Part shown: piece by piece, positions 1 through 7,919 of the stretch
How the letters are laid out: every line of letters starts with the position of its first letter
Position numbering within the stretch: position 1 is the first letter of the stretch
Source: Acidobacteria bacterium RIFCSPLOWO2_02_FULL_65_29
GTDB taxonomy: Bacteria > Acidobacteriota > Vicinamibacteria > Vicinamibacterales > CAVVIG01
Reading direction: 5' to 3'
DNA: 37,414 bases
Assembly: GCA_001767435.1 (NCBI GenBank)
Contig: MEKT01000009.1
Location: 1 to 37,414 of the forward strand
Position numbers and translations under genes: made by a program
Notes under the pieces: model-generated
Databases searched by the model: none
What the model was told of the DNA's origin: nothing
Seen by the model: the letters and a program-made list of their open reading frames with translations, nothing else

Positions 1-82
1 GGACAGCCGCGGCGCCCGGTTCGTCCTGCAACCACGCCAACCACGCGAAGGCATCGAGGCAAAACCTATCGCTTCGCTTCAC
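1..82 (-). CDS. PIN-domain toxin (VapC-like), N-terminal 27 residues only
   Basis: Partial gene running off the left edge of the window. A GTG at 82-80 opens a frame that overlaps the end of the AbrB-type antitoxin by 17 bp and reads through to base 1. The visible peptide contains LDAFAWLAWLQDEPGA, the usual first strand and helix of a PIN-domain ribonuclease; the Asp there would be the first metal-binding acidic residue. In this family the toxin is a Mg2+-dependent endoribonuclease neutralised by the upstream antitoxin. The overlap points to translational coupling with the antitoxin. The start codon choice and the toxin call rest on a short peptide plus the context. Confidence 0.6.
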   Translation of the reverse strand, partial: MKRSDRFCLDAFAWLAWLQDEPGAAAV

Positions 83-314
83 GCTGGTGCTCCGCAAGGT
101 GCTGCTTCAGCGCGTCCGTGCCTTTCGCGCATCCGCGCAGGGACCGCCAGCCGGTCTGGCCTGCTGAAACCCGTGCGCGTCTGACGGGTACCAGGACCAA
201 GCCCTCGTCTGTCTCGCTGACCTGAAGGCGCATGCCAGACGTCAGGTGGTGCTTCTCCCGCAGATGGCGCGGAATCACGACCTGACCTTTGGAAGAGACG
301 GTTGTCGTCGCCAT
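66..314 (-). CDS. AbrB/MazE/SpoVT-family antitoxin
   Basis: Protein of 82 residues. The N-terminus, TTTVSSKGQVVIPRHLRE, is the swapped-hairpin DNA-binding fold of AbrB/SpoVT antitoxins; the C-terminal half would wrap the toxin. It is the first gene of a toxin-antitoxin pair with the PIN-domain toxin that follows on the same strand and overlaps it. In this family the antitoxin, alone or with its toxin, represses its own promoter. A perfect 7-bp inverted repeat lies immediately upstream of the start codon and is a good operator candidate. There is no convincing Shine-Dalgarno sequence before the ATG. The family call is firm; the exact VapB-like subtype is not. Confidence 0.85.
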   Translation of the reverse strand: MATTTVSSKGQVVIPRHLREKHHLTSGMRLQVSETDEGLVLVPVRRARVSAGQTGWRSLRGCAKGTDALKQHLAEHQREAKR

Positions 315-321
315 CGTTATA

Positions 322-340
322 TCTTACCCCACGGGTAAGA
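322..340 (-). promoter_or_regulatory. Inverted repeat upstream of the antitoxin, probable autoregulatory operator
   Basis: TCTTACC, a 5-base centre, then GGTAAGA form a perfect 7-bp inverted repeat that ends 8 bp before the antitoxin start codon. AbrB-type antitoxins commonly bind palindromes overlapping their own promoter, so this is the likely operator. The role is inferred from position and symmetry; the promoter elements themselves are not clear. Confidence 0.55.
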
Positions 341-417
341 CAAGGAAACCAGTCGACGAATCACGTGCCGCTGAGCCGGAGCCTCGCGGCGTCGTCATCC
401 TTTCACATCGCCGGCAA

Positions 418-603
418 CAGGCCGGGATGCGCGCGCTCGTGATGGAGCTGGTCGAAGGGCCGACGCTCTCGCACCAGGAGCCGGCATGCCGCTCACGCAC
501 GCCCTTCAGATTGCGCGGCAGATCGCCGACGCCCTCGAAGCCGCGCACGACAAGAGCATCCTGCATCGCGACCTCAAACCGGCCAACATCAAGCTCAAGG
601 TGC
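418..603 (+). pseudogene. Remnant of a bacterial Ser/Thr protein kinase (catalytic loop region)
   Basis: Two pieces of a Hanks-type kinase are readable in different frames. Bases 427-465 encode MRALVMELVEGPTL, the hinge region. Bases 486-600 encode ALQIARQIADALEAAH followed by HRDLKPANIKLK, the catalytic loop with its HRD and Asn. The frame changes between them, and neither the N-terminal lysine/glycine-rich lobe nor a DFG motif can be found. This is a decayed fragment of a kinase type abundant in Acidobacteriota. Bases 604-825 downstream hold nothing I can assign on either strand. Confidence 0.7.
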
Positions 604-825
604 GCGGGGCGCCCACCCCCGCGAGGGCCGCGGGCGCTCGCCTCGATCGCAGTCTGTCGGCGGCCGATGCCGCGGATGGCCGCCGATTCGTCGTGGTGAA
701 GACGCTCAAACTGCCAGAGCGCCACGCAGTCGTCGTCGAGAACTGACAGACGCGTCTTGAGGAGGTCAGGAAGTAACCTCCGCCGCTGGCCTGCCGGCCG
801 GGGAGTATTCCAGATTTCACAACTC

Positions 826-881
826 TGTAGTGTCCGCCTGTAGGCGGACCTTGACAGGCTGGTTAGAAGCCAGCCACTACA
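826..881. repeat. REP-like intergenic element with two hairpins inside terminal inverted repeats
   Basis: The element is bounded by TGTAGTG (826-832) and its complement CACTACA (875-881). Inside are a perfect hairpin TCCGCCTGTAGGCGGA (833-848) and a second with 6-bp arms GGCTGG/CCAGCC (857-862 and 870-875). It begins about 20 bp beyond the stop of the GMC dehydrogenase gene. A further small hairpin (GCCAT, GAAA, ATGGC at 884-897) lies between element and gene. The architecture is that of a REP/MITE-type repeat and could also end transcription of the dehydrogenase operon. No second copy was noticed in this window. Confidence 0.6.
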
Positions 882-900
882 CAGCCATGAAAATGGCGCG

Positions 901-2571
901 CTAGGCGCCGGTCCTCAGGTCTCCGCCCTTCGCTGCACGCACCAGATGCTCCGCCGCGCGGAACGCGAGCGCCTGGATCGTCATCGTGGGGTGATTGCGG
1001 CCACCGGTGACGAGGTTGCTGCCGTCGACGATGTACAGGTTGGGTACGTCGTGCGCGCGGTGGAACTTGTCGACGACCGACGTCTTCGGGTCGTTCCCCA
1101 TTCGACACGTTCCCCGGTTGTGCGCGCTCCCGCGGCTGTCGTTGACCGGATTCGCCCACACCTTCTTCGCCCCGGCCGCCTGCAGAATCTCGATCGACTT
1201 CTGCCGGAAGAACTCCATGCTCTTGAAGTCGTCGGGATGGCTCGTGGACGTGATGCGCATCGCCGGCAGGCCCCAGTCGTCTTTCGCCTCGGGATCCAGA
1301 TCCACGCGGTTGGTCTCGAGCGGCAACTGAGTGACGAAACACGAAATCTGCATCTTGTGCCGCGCTTCCTCGACAAGCGCCTTCTTGTACAGGGCACCCC
1401 AGCGCGCGGCGCCAGGCTGCAGGCCCCTCAGCCCGTAATTAATCGGGGTGTCGAAGCCGCGGGCCGTCATTCGGCCGCCGCCGTAGAAACCCCGCTTGGG
1501 ATCGGTCGGGACGTAGTCCACGATCCCGGCGCCGGTCACGACGCCCTTGTAGTCGTTCAGCGGATGCTCGAAGAGCGCGCTCGCGCCGGCGCCGTTGCCG
1601 AGCATCAGATACCTGCCGACAACGCCGCTCGAGTTCGCGAGGCCGTCGGGGAAGCGGGCCGACTTCGAGAGCAGCAGCAGGCGGGGAGACTCCGAGCCGT
1701 TCGCCGACAGCACGACCGCCTTGGCCCGTTGTTGAATTTCACGTCGTTGCGCGTCGAAATAGACGACGCCGGTCACCCGGCCACTGTTGTTCACCGAGAT
1801 TTCGCGCACGTAGCTGTTCGCGCGAACTTCACAGCGGCCGGTCTTCACAGCCAACGGCAGCACCGTGACCGCCGAGCTCGATCGCGCCTTCACGTGGCAC
1901 CCGAAGCCCGAGCACATCCCGCAGTTGACGCACCCGGAGCGGCCCATGTACGGCGTGGAAATAATCGCGAGCGGACCGGGTACCACGGTCAAGCCGAGCT
2001 TGGCGGCCGCCACGTGGAACAAGGCGCCTGACGACTTCCATGGCATCGGCGGGACGGGATAGTCCTTCGACATCGGTGCCACGAACGGGGAGTTGACGCG
2101 CTGTCCCGAGATGCCCATCTCCCACTCGGCCTGCGTGTAATAGGGCTCCAGCTCCGCGTAGGAGATCGGCCAGTCCGCCATGCCCGAGCCGGCAATCTTT
2201 CCCACGGTGGTGGCTTCGTTGAACTCCCACGGCAGATGGCGCCAGCTGCTGCCACCGTACGTCACCGTCCCGCCTCCGACGACCATCCCGTACGAATGCG
2301 AACCCTGAACGGCCTTTTCCTTGTCGTTCCTGCGGAAGGTATTTTTCTGCCGCACGGGGTCGCTCATCAAACGGTCTTCGAGGCTCGGGTTGTCGTTGAG
2401 CCACTCGTCCTTCGTATAGTCCTGTTCGTGCCCGTACTTTCCCCAGCCGCCCTGCTCCAGGACCACCACCGAAAAGCCGGCCACCGACAGCTGCTTGGCC
2501 ATGATGCCCCCGGCAGCCCCGGAACCGATGACGACGAAATCAACCTCAGTTGCTGGCGTGAACTGTCCCAT
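901..2571 (-). CDS. GMC-family dehydrogenase, large flavoprotein subunit (gluconate/sugar dehydrogenase type)
   Basis: Protein of 556 residues. The N-terminal FAD site reads VVIGSGAAGG (residues 13-22). The C-terminal GMC domain has HNRGTCRMG and then NHPTMTI with the expected catalytic Asn/His near residues 526-527. A cysteine cluster CVNCGMCSGFGC (C214, C217, C220, C225) sits in the middle; related FAD-dependent glucose and gluconate dehydrogenases carry an Fe-S cluster in such a segment to pass electrons out of the flavin. There is no signal peptide. The gene lies 22 bp after a Tat-exported subunit-3 gene, so export as a folded complex (hitchhiking) is likely. The ATG at 2571 was chosen because GGAG precedes it and the Rossmann fold begins just after. 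The substrate is unknown (sugar, sugar acid or polyol). No cytochrome c subunit gene follows. Confidence 0.9.
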   Translation of the reverse strand: MGQFTPATEVDFVVIGSGAAGGIMAKQLSVAGFSVVVLEQGGWGKYGHEQDYTKDEWLNDNPSLEDRLMSDPVRQKNTFRRNDKEKAVQGSHSYGMVVGGGTVTYGGSSWRHLPWEFNEATTVGKIAGSGMADWPISYAELEPYYTQAEWEMGISGQRVNSPFVAPMSKDYPVPPMPWKSSGALFHVAAAKLGLTVVPGPLAIISTPYMGRSGCVNCGMCSGFGCHVKARSSSAVTVLPLAVKTGRCEVRANSYVREISVNNSGRVTGVVYFDAQRREIQQRAKAVVLSANGSESPRLLLLSKSARFPDGLANSSGVVGRYLMLGNGAGASALFEHPLNDYKGVVTGAGIVDYVPTDPKRGFYGGGRMTARGFDTPINYGLRGLQPGAARWGALYKKALVEEARHKMQISCFVTQLPLETNRVDLDPEAKDDWGLPAMRITSTSHPDDFKSMEFFRQKSIEILQAAGAKKVWANPVNDSRGSAHNRGTCRMGNDPKTSVVDKFHRAHDVPNLYIVDGSNLVTGGRNHPTMTIQALAFRAAEHLVRAAKGGDLRTGA

Positions 2572-2593
2572 GGCGTTGTCTCCAGTTCCAGGT

Positions 2594-3181
2594 CTAACGG
2601 CGGGGAAGGGGTTGCGCGTCGTAGTAGCCAAACGGCGGCTTGAAATTGAGGGAGTCGTCGTAGCCGACGAGCTTCCAGCCGGCCTTATTGGCATTGCCGC
2701 CGTGCACGGGGCTGGCGAAGAAACCGGTGATCGTGTGCGTGCGGACCAGGTTGAAGAACGGCGTCTTCTCCATGGCCGTGAGCACCTGGATCTGCTGGCT
2801 GGAGGTCAGCGCCGAGAATCTGCTGGCGCCCGGGACGATCTGTTTCGTTTGCGCCTCGAGATCCTCGAGGCCTTGGGTGTAGTCGGACTGACTATCTTTC
2901 TCGAAGGTCACGAGCGCTCTGTCGATGAAATTCACGACCCGGGCCTCGCGCGCGCCCGGCGTGTCGTCGGTGGGAATAATTTGAGCCGCCATGGCTTCGA
3001 CTTCGGCGGCCTGCGCCTGTGTGAAGAAGGCGAGCTTGACCGGCTGCCCCGACTGGGCCGCCTCCAGCACGTACTCTTCAGCCGCGAGGATGCCCGAGTA
3101 GTTGGCCGCGACCCACGCCGCGCCCAAGCCGGACACGGACTCAACGAGAAATGCCCGGCGTGATTTCTCTCGGGTGCTCAT
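2594..3181 (-). CDS. Gluconate 2-dehydrogenase subunit 3 family protein, Tat-exported
   Basis: Protein of 195 residues, first gene of the two-gene GMC dehydrogenase operon. The N-terminus contains SRRAFLVES followed by a hydrophobic stretch, a twin-arginine signal peptide. The mature part includes AAQIIPTDDTPGAREA, typical of the small (gamma, subunit 3) partner of membrane-linked GMC dehydrogenases. In that family this subunit assists maturation and carries the flavoprotein subunit through the Tat system to the periplasm. The ATG at 3181 is chosen because GAAGGGAG lies directly upstream; a TTG 15 bp earlier overlaps that site and is less likely. Confidence 0.88.
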   Translation of the reverse strand: MSTREKSRRAFLVESVSGLGAAWVAANYSGILAAEEYVLEAAQSGQPVKLAFFTQAQAAEVEAMAAQIIPTDDTPGAREARVVNFIDRALVTFEKDSQSDYTQGLEDLEAQTKQIVPGASRFSALTSSQQIQVLTAMEKTPFFNLVRTHTITGFFASPVHGGNANKAGWKLVGYDDSLNFKPPFGYYDAQPLPRR

Positions 3182-3338
3182 GCTCGCTCCCTTCAACGGT
3201 TGCCTGCTCGCGTGTGGTCTTTCGTGGCGCCTGTGCGCGCGTGACGCCTTGCGGATCTTACCTTCTACTACCGGCCGTCCACCAAGTCAAGGAGCAACTC
3301 TTCTCCCGCGCGGCCTAGACCGAATCGGGTATATCTTG

Positions 3339-3368
3339 CTCGGTCACCGAGAAAGGGCACATTCTCGG
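3339..3368 (+). promoter_or_regulatory. Overlapping inverted repeats in the pyruvate kinase leader
   Basis: CTCGGT-C-ACCGAG (3339-3351) is a near-perfect palindrome. Its right arm also begins a second inverted repeat, CCGAGAA (3347-3353) with TTCTCGG (3362-3368). The two hairpins share bases and could not form together. They lie about 30 bp before the pyk start and just after a TATATCT that could be a -10 element. They may be an operator or an alternative RNA structure. The function is inferred and unproven. Confidence 0.35.
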
Positions 3369-3396
3369 CAGGACCCTTCAGCAAAAGGAACACCAC

Positions 3397-4803
3397 GTGA
3401 GACGGACCAAGATTGTCTGCACGATCGGCCCCGCGTCTGATTCCGAGGAAATGATCGGCAAACTCATCGTCGCGGGCATGAATGTCGCGCGCGTGAATTT
3501 TTCGCATGGGACGCACGATTACCATCGCATGGTCATACGGCGCCTCAAGAAGCTGCGAAAGAAACTCAACAAGCCGCTTGCCATCCTGCAGGATCTGCAA
3601 GGACCGAAAATACGCATCGGATCCATTGCTGGCGATCACGCCATGCTCCAGCCAGGCAAGACCGTGACCCTCACCACCGAAACCGTTCCCGGCGATAGCC
3701 GATTGATTTCGGTGTCCCTGAAGTCGCTGCCTCACGCCGTTTCAGTGGGCCACCCGATTCTCCTCGCGGACGGCCGCATCGAGCTTGTCGTCGAAAAGAT
3801 CTCGCCCCCCAACATCCTGTGCCGGATCGTCGTCGGCGGCGCGCTGACGTCGCACAAGGGCATCAACCTTCCCGGATCGGAGCTCCAGGTCGAGTCGATG
3901 ACGGCGAAGGATCGCAAGGATCTCAAGGTCGGCCTCGAAGAAGGTGTGGACGCCGTGGCCTTGAGCTTCGTTCGAAAGGCCGCGGACATCGTCGCCGCCA
4001 GGCGTGTGATCAAGAACAACGGCGGCAACATCCCGGTGATTGCCAAGATAGAGAAGCACGAAGCCGTCAACAACATCGACACCATCCTCGAGGCCGCCAA
4101 CGCGCTCATGGTGGCGCGCGGGGACCTTGGCGTGGAGATCGAACTGGAACGCGTGCCGCTCGTTCAGAAGATGGTGATCCGCAAGTGCAACGCGGCCGGC
4201 AAGCCCGTGATCACCGCCACGCAGATGCTCGCACGCATGGTGGACAGTCCTCGCCCGACACGAGCGGAAGCCACCGACGTCGCCAATGCCATTCTGGACG
4301 GCACTGACGCCGTGATGCTCTCCGAAGAAACGGCGGTGGGCAAGTACCCGGTCGAAGCCGTGCTGATGATGGACCGCATCGCGCGTTCAGCCGAGGGCAG
4401 CCTCGACTCGCTCGCCTTCGAAAACCTGCCGTTCGAGCCCGGCACGAGAGACGCCATCAGCCGCGCCGCGCACCTCATTGCCAAAGAAACGGGCGCTGCC
4501 GCGATCATCACGCCGACCTGGTCCGGATCGACGGCGTGCCTGGTGTCGCGCTTCCGCCCCAGACAGCTCATCCTCGCGTCGACGCCCAATGAGAATGCCC
4601 TGGACTTCCTGTCCCTCTGCTGGGGCGTCGTGCCGCTGAAGATTGCGGCGACCGACAGCATCGACGAGATGCTCCGCTACACGATCCACGCCGCCCGCAA
4701 GGCCGGTCTGCTGGAGTCCGGTCAGACCGTGGTGATCACCGGCGGTGTGCCCCTGCAGGTCGCCGGAAAGACGAACTTCATCAGAGTGGAGCGGATTGAC
4801 TGA
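3397..4803 (+). CDS. pyk: Pyruvate kinase
   Basis: Protein of 468 residues, the usual length for the compact bacterial enzyme. It converts phosphoenolpyruvate and ADP to pyruvate and ATP in the cytoplasm, the last step of glycolysis. Visible signatures are TKIVCTIGPAS at the N-terminus, NFSHG (34-38), LQDLQGPKIR (64-73), the catalytic Lys in IAKIEK (K217) and MVARGDLGVE (238-247), which binds the metal and substrate. Start is GTG at 3397, preceded by AAAAGGA at a suitable distance. The gene is divergent from the GMC dehydrogenase operon and appears to be transcribed alone. Bases 4804-4938 after it carry no clear terminator or gene. Confidence 0.97.
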   Translation: MRRTKIVCTIGPASDSEEMIGKLIVAGMNVARVNFSHGTHDYHRMVIRRLKKLRKKLNKPLAILQDLQGPKIRIGSIAGDHAMLQPGKTVTLTTETVPGDSRLISVSLKSLPHAVSVGHPILLADGRIELVVEKISPPNILCRIVVGGALTSHKGINLPGSELQVESMTAKDRKDLKVGLEEGVDAVALSFVRKAADIVAARRVIKNNGGNIPVIAKIEKHEAVNNIDTILEAANALMVARGDLGVEIELERVPLVQKMVIRKCNAAGKPVITATQMLARMVDSPRPTRAEATDVANAILDGTDAVMLSEETAVGKYPVEAVLMMDRIARSAEGSLDSLAFENLPFEPGTRDAISRAAHLIAKETGAAAIITPTWSGSTACLVSRFRPRQLILASTPNENALDFLSLCWGVVPLKIAATDSIDEMLRYTIHAARKAGLLESGQTVVITGGVPLQVAGKTNFIRVERID

Positions 4804-4938
4804 GCGTGAAGTTGAGACTCATCAGTCAACAGTAAGGGCGTCGTGCAATCGCACAGAGTCTGGGCAGCGCCGCAACAATCGCGAGCGGGCGCATCTCGTG
4901 CGTGCGCGGTTTGACAAGGCGGTCCATGCCCAGATCAG

Positions 4939-5613
4939 CTAGTGACCGGTCGATCCAATCTCGCCGATATCGAGGGCGGTTCCGATCTCCATCTGCTTCT
5001 CCGCGTAGGCCTCCAGGTCGCCCAGCGCCTTCAATTGGGCTGCAGCCTCCTTGATGGCTTGATCGAACAGCTTGACCGATTCCGCAGACACGTGGCGTTC
5101 GGCGTCCAGTCGCAACAGCTGCAGCTGATTCAGGCAATTGTTGACGATATCCTGCACCGTCCGCATGGTCACTTGAACAACCCGTAGTTGCTCCGCCCGC
5201 AGTTGGAGGGCATGTCGTCGCTCGAGGTCCCGTCTGAGCTGCCGCTCATGCTCCGACTGTCGCGCGAACACGAGCGCGATGAACGCGACCACGGCGGCGC
5301 GGAGAGTCGCCGTCGCCACACCCCATCCCAGGGCCGCGGGCGGCCCCCACAGCGTCAGCGCGAACGTCAGGTGGGCAACCGGTACCGCGATCGCCAGAGC
5401 CAGAGCGGCGCGCTGGCCCGAATACCACGCGGCCACACAAACCGGGAGGACGTAGACGGCAGGGAGTGGAGTGTCGGGGCCCGCTGCGTAGTCGACCCAG
5501 ATCAGCCCTGGCGCGACCGCCAACCACCACGCTGGTCGAATCCGGCCGGAAGGCAAAACCCACCATGGAGTTGAAGACATCAGAGCGACCGCGATCGAGC
5601 TGCTCGGAATCAT
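4939..5613 (-). CDS. Membrane protein with a C-terminal histidine-kinase dimerisation-like segment but no catalytic domain
   Basis: Protein of 224 residues, family not named with certainty. The first 120 residues hold about four membrane spans, including PLPAVYVLPVCVAAWYSGQR, like the membrane sensor part of some two-component kinases. A charged coiled-coil-like stretch follows (RQSEHERQLRRDLERRH), then a helical region with VQDIVNNCLNQLQLLRLDA. That region looks like a kinase dimerisation helix in which the expected phospho-acceptor His is replaced by Gln. There is no ATP-binding domain, so it is not an active kinase on its own. It converges on pyk. It could be a degenerate sensor or a signalling partner; other in-frame starts (for example Met12) are possible. 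Confidence 0.65.
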   Translation of the reverse strand: MIPSSSIAVALMSSTPWWVLPSGRIRPAWWLAVAPGLIWVDYAAGPDTPLPAVYVLPVCVAAWYSGQRAALALAIAVPVAHLTFALTLWGPPAALGWGVATATLRAAVVAFIALVFARQSEHERQLRRDLERRHALQLRAEQLRVVQVTMRTVQDIVNNCLNQLQLLRLDAERHVSAESVKLFDQAIKEAAAQLKALGDLEAYAEKQMEIGTALDIGEIGSTGH

Positions 5614-5693
5614 ACTCCGTCATCACGAGTCCCGCCGCGTCGCCCAAAACGTCGCCGGCGTGACCGATTCGCGTCGGGTATCATGTCGTCCCG

Positions 5694-6569
5694 ATGCCGA
5701 CACCTGACGCGATCAGCTTCCGGGGTTTGCGCGTGCTGTCGTTCGAGAGCCGCCGCTCGACCGAGCTTGCCGCCCTCATCGCCACGTACGGCGGCCAGCC
5801 GATCGTCGCGCCGGCCCTCCGCGAAGTACCGCTCGACTCCAATCCTGCGGCGCTGGACTTCGCCAACGCGCTGATGCGCGACGCGTACGACATCGTCATC
5901 TTCTTGACCGGGGTAGGCACGCGCGTGCTGGTCAGCGTGGTCGAGCGCGCGCACCCGCGAGAGGCCTTCATCGCCGCGCTTGCGCGCACGAAGGTCGTCG
6001 TGCGCGGTCCGAAGCCGCTCGCGGTCCTGCGCGAGCTGCGCGTGCCGGTCTGGGTCGCCGCACCCGAGCCGAACACCTGGCGCGACCTGCTGGCGGCGAT
6101 CGAGGCCAGGGCGGAGGAACGACCGTTGCGGGGCGCGCGGCTCGCGGTGCAAGAGTACGGTGTTTCCAACACCGAGTTGCTCGAAGAGCTCCGCGGGCGC
6201 GGCGCCCACGTCACACCCGTACCGGTGTACAGGTGGGCGCTGCCGGAGGACCAGGCCCCGCTGAAGAACGCCGTGACGAGGATGGCGCGCGGCGAGGTGG
6301 ACGTGGTCGTTTTCACGACCTCCGTGCAAGTCGTGCATCTGTGGCAGATCGTTGGAGAGATGCATCTCGACGCCGACGTGCGGCGGGAGCTCCCGCGCAC
6401 CGTGATTGCGTCGATCGGTCCCACGACCTCCGAGGAGCTGAAACGCCACGGCCTGGTGGCGGATCTCCAGGCGTCGCATCCGAAGATCGGTGTCCTGGTG
6501 AGAGAGGCGGCGGAACGGTCTGAGGGACTGCTCCAGGCGAAGCGGAGCCGCGGAAGGTCCCCCTCCTGA
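5694..6569 (+). CDS. hemD: Uroporphyrinogen-III synthase
   Basis: Protein of 291 residues. In haem, siroheme and cobalamin synthesis this cytoplasmic enzyme closes hydroxymethylbilane to uroporphyrinogen III with inversion of ring D. The two-lobed HemD fold is recognisable from RVLSFESRRSTELAALI, YDIVIFLTGVGTRVL, LAVQEYGVSNTELLEEL, VTPVPVYRWALP, VDVVVFTTSVQVVHL and VIASIGPTTSEELKRHG. The sequence is diverged, as is usual for this family. It stands apart from other haem genes and is divergent from the upstream membrane-protein gene. No strong ribosome-binding site precedes the ATG. Some relatives are annotated as response-regulator-linked HemD proteins, but no such extra domain is present here. 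Confidence 0.88.
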   Translation: MPTPDAISFRGLRVLSFESRRSTELAALIATYGGQPIVAPALREVPLDSNPAALDFANALMRDAYDIVIFLTGVGTRVLVSVVERAHPREAFIAALARTKVVVRGPKPLAVLRELRVPVWVAAPEPNTWRDLLAAIEARAEERPLRGARLAVQEYGVSNTELLEELRGRGAHVTPVPVYRWALPEDQAPLKNAVTRMARGEVDVVVFTTSVQVVHLWQIVGEMHLDADVRRELPRTVIASIGPTTSEELKRHGLVADLQASHPKIGVLVREAAERSEGLLQAKRSRGRSPS

Positions 6570-6570
6570 G

Positions 6571-6590
6571 CTCGAGGTCGCAGCCTCGAG
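6571..6590. terminator. Inverted repeat between convergent genes, possible bidirectional terminator
   Basis: CTCGAGG, a 6-base loop, then CCTCGAG form a perfect 7-bp hairpin immediately after the hemD stop and before the end of the converging gene. No T-run follows on either strand, so it is at best an imperfect terminator. Confidence 0.4.
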
Positions 6591-6606
6591 GAGGACGACC
6601 CATCGG

Positions 6607-7158
6607 TCAGACGGACGGGAACGCGGGGGGCCTCGTCTTGGGCTCGTTTCGTCCCCGGAAGAGCGCGGAAGCGCCCCAGGTGAGCAGCCCGAAGAGGCCC
6701 GCGCCCAGCACGAAGAGCGTCGCCAGCGACGCGCCGAAGAAGATGCCGATGAAGGTCTTGCGGATCGCGAGCACGATGACGAACGTCACCGCGATCAGGG
6801 CCATCAGGCCCGAGAGGCGGTGGAAGCCGGGCACCTCGTCGAAGGAGACGCTGCGGCGCACCACGCCCAACGTCACGCCCATGGAGACGATCGGCGCGAG
6901 GTAGACGAAAAGGTTCACGTCGAGGAAGCTTTCGCGCGTGAAGAAGAGGGTGTAGGCGCTGAGGACCGCGGCGCCGACACCCGGAACGGAGACGAGGTAC
7001 ACGAGCACCGCATAGACGTACTTCCAGGGCGACACCCCGCCCCGGCCGGGTCCGTGGATCCAACCGAGGAGCACCACGCACATCGGCGGAGCGATGACGA
7101 GGGCCGCGAGAAGAAGCGGCTGCCGGCCCGCAAGCTCGATCAGGTCGCGTGCGGTCAT
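6607..7158 (-). CDS. Polytopic membrane protein of unknown function
   Basis: Protein of 183 residues that I do not recognise. It has about five hydrophobic spans: LLLAALVIAPPMCVVLLGWI, the segment around VYAVLVYLVSVPGVGAAVL, LFVYLAPIVSMGVTLGVV, MALIAVTFVIVLAI, and IFFGASLATLFVLGAGLFGL. The tail is short, cytoplasmic-looking and basic. There are no catalytic-looking motifs. The start at 7158 is supported by GGAG six bases upstream. It converges on hemD and lies downstream of the kdpE-like gene on the same strand, with a 53-bp gap, so it could be expressed from that transcript; a role in potassium homeostasis is not shown. Confidence 0.7.
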   Translation of the reverse strand: MTARDLIELAGRQPLLLAALVIAPPMCVVLLGWIHGPGRGGVSPWKYVYAVLVYLVSVPGVGAAVLSAYTLFFTRESFLDVNLFVYLAPIVSMGVTLGVVRRSVSFDEVPGFHRLSGLMALIAVTFVIVLAIRKTFIGIFFGASLATLFVLGAGLFGLLTWGASALFRGRNEPKTRPPAFPSV

Positions 7159-7211
7159 GGATGGCTCCGAAGACGAGCAATCGTATCACCTAAGGATCTG
7201 CGCCACTTCTG

Positions 7212-7919
7212 TCAGGCGCCATCTGCGCGTTCGGTAACGAATCGGTACCCGACCCAAGGCTCGCTGAGCAGGTAACGCGGGTGAGAAGGGTCGGGTTCGA
7301 TCTTCTTGCGGAGCTGTGCCATCAACACCCATAGGTGCTCAGGCTGGTCGGCGGCATTTGCTCCCCACACCGCCTTCAAGATTGCTCGGTGCGTGAGCAC
7401 TCGATCCGCGCTGCGCGCGAGGAGCGCGAGCAACTCGAACTCCTTCGGCGTCAAACGAATCTCGTCGTTTCCTCTTGACACACGCCGGCGGTCGTAGTCG
7501 ATGGTCAGGTCACCCGCTTGTAGCCGGCCCGAATGCGCATCGTCGGGAGAAAACACTCGGCGGAGCGCGACCCGGATACGGGCGAGCAGCTCCTCCGGTC
7601 CAAACGGCTTCGTGACGTAGTCGTCAGCGCCGAGATCAAGGGCTGAGACTTTGTCGGCCTCACAGCCACGCGCGGACAGCACCACAATCGGCACTGTCGA
7701 TTCGCGGCGAATGCGACGACAGACTTCAGTTCCCTCGATGTCGGGCAGCCCGAGATCCAGCACAATGAGATCCGGTGGCCGCGCGCGAGCGATCTTCAGC
7801 GCCTCGCTTCCGGTTCCCGCGACATCGACTTCATAGCCTCTCGCGCGCAGCAAGGGTGCGACCGCACGCTGGATTGGCACTTCGTCGTCCACGAGAAGGA
7901 TTCGGGCCGTTCGCGCCAT
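7212..7919 (-). CDS. kdpE: KdpE-like OmpR-family response regulator
   Basis: Protein of 235 residues. The receiver domain has the acidic pair at residues 11-12 (LLVDDE), the phospho-acceptor Asp at D55 (LIVLDLGLPD) and the Lys in DDYVTKPFG. The C-terminal winged helix reads IRLTPKEFELLALLARS and ends with EPWVGYRFV, typical of KdpE. It would be phosphorylated by the sensor kinase encoded just before it and act on DNA. The genes overlap as TGATG at the start codon, a sign of translational coupling; a GTG one codon upstream is an alternative start. No kdpFABC operon is present in the window, so the likely targets are elsewhere or the K+ permease operon itself. Confidence 0.9.
   Translation of the reverse strand: MARTARILLVDDEVPIQRAVAPLLRARGYEVDVAGTGSEALKIARARPPDLIVLDLGLPDIEGTEVCRRIRRESTVPIVVLSARGCEADKVSALDLGADDYVTKPFGPEELLARIRVALRRVFSPDDAHSGRLQAGDLTIDYDRRRVSRGNDEIRLTPKEFELLALLARSADRVLTHRAILKAVWGANAADQPEHLWVLMAQLRKKIEPDPSHPRYLLSEPWVGYRFVTERADGA

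Noticed and set aside
604-825. Further kinase or transposase sequence downstream of the kinase remnant
   Set aside because: Frames on both strands were read, but none shows a recognisable motif.
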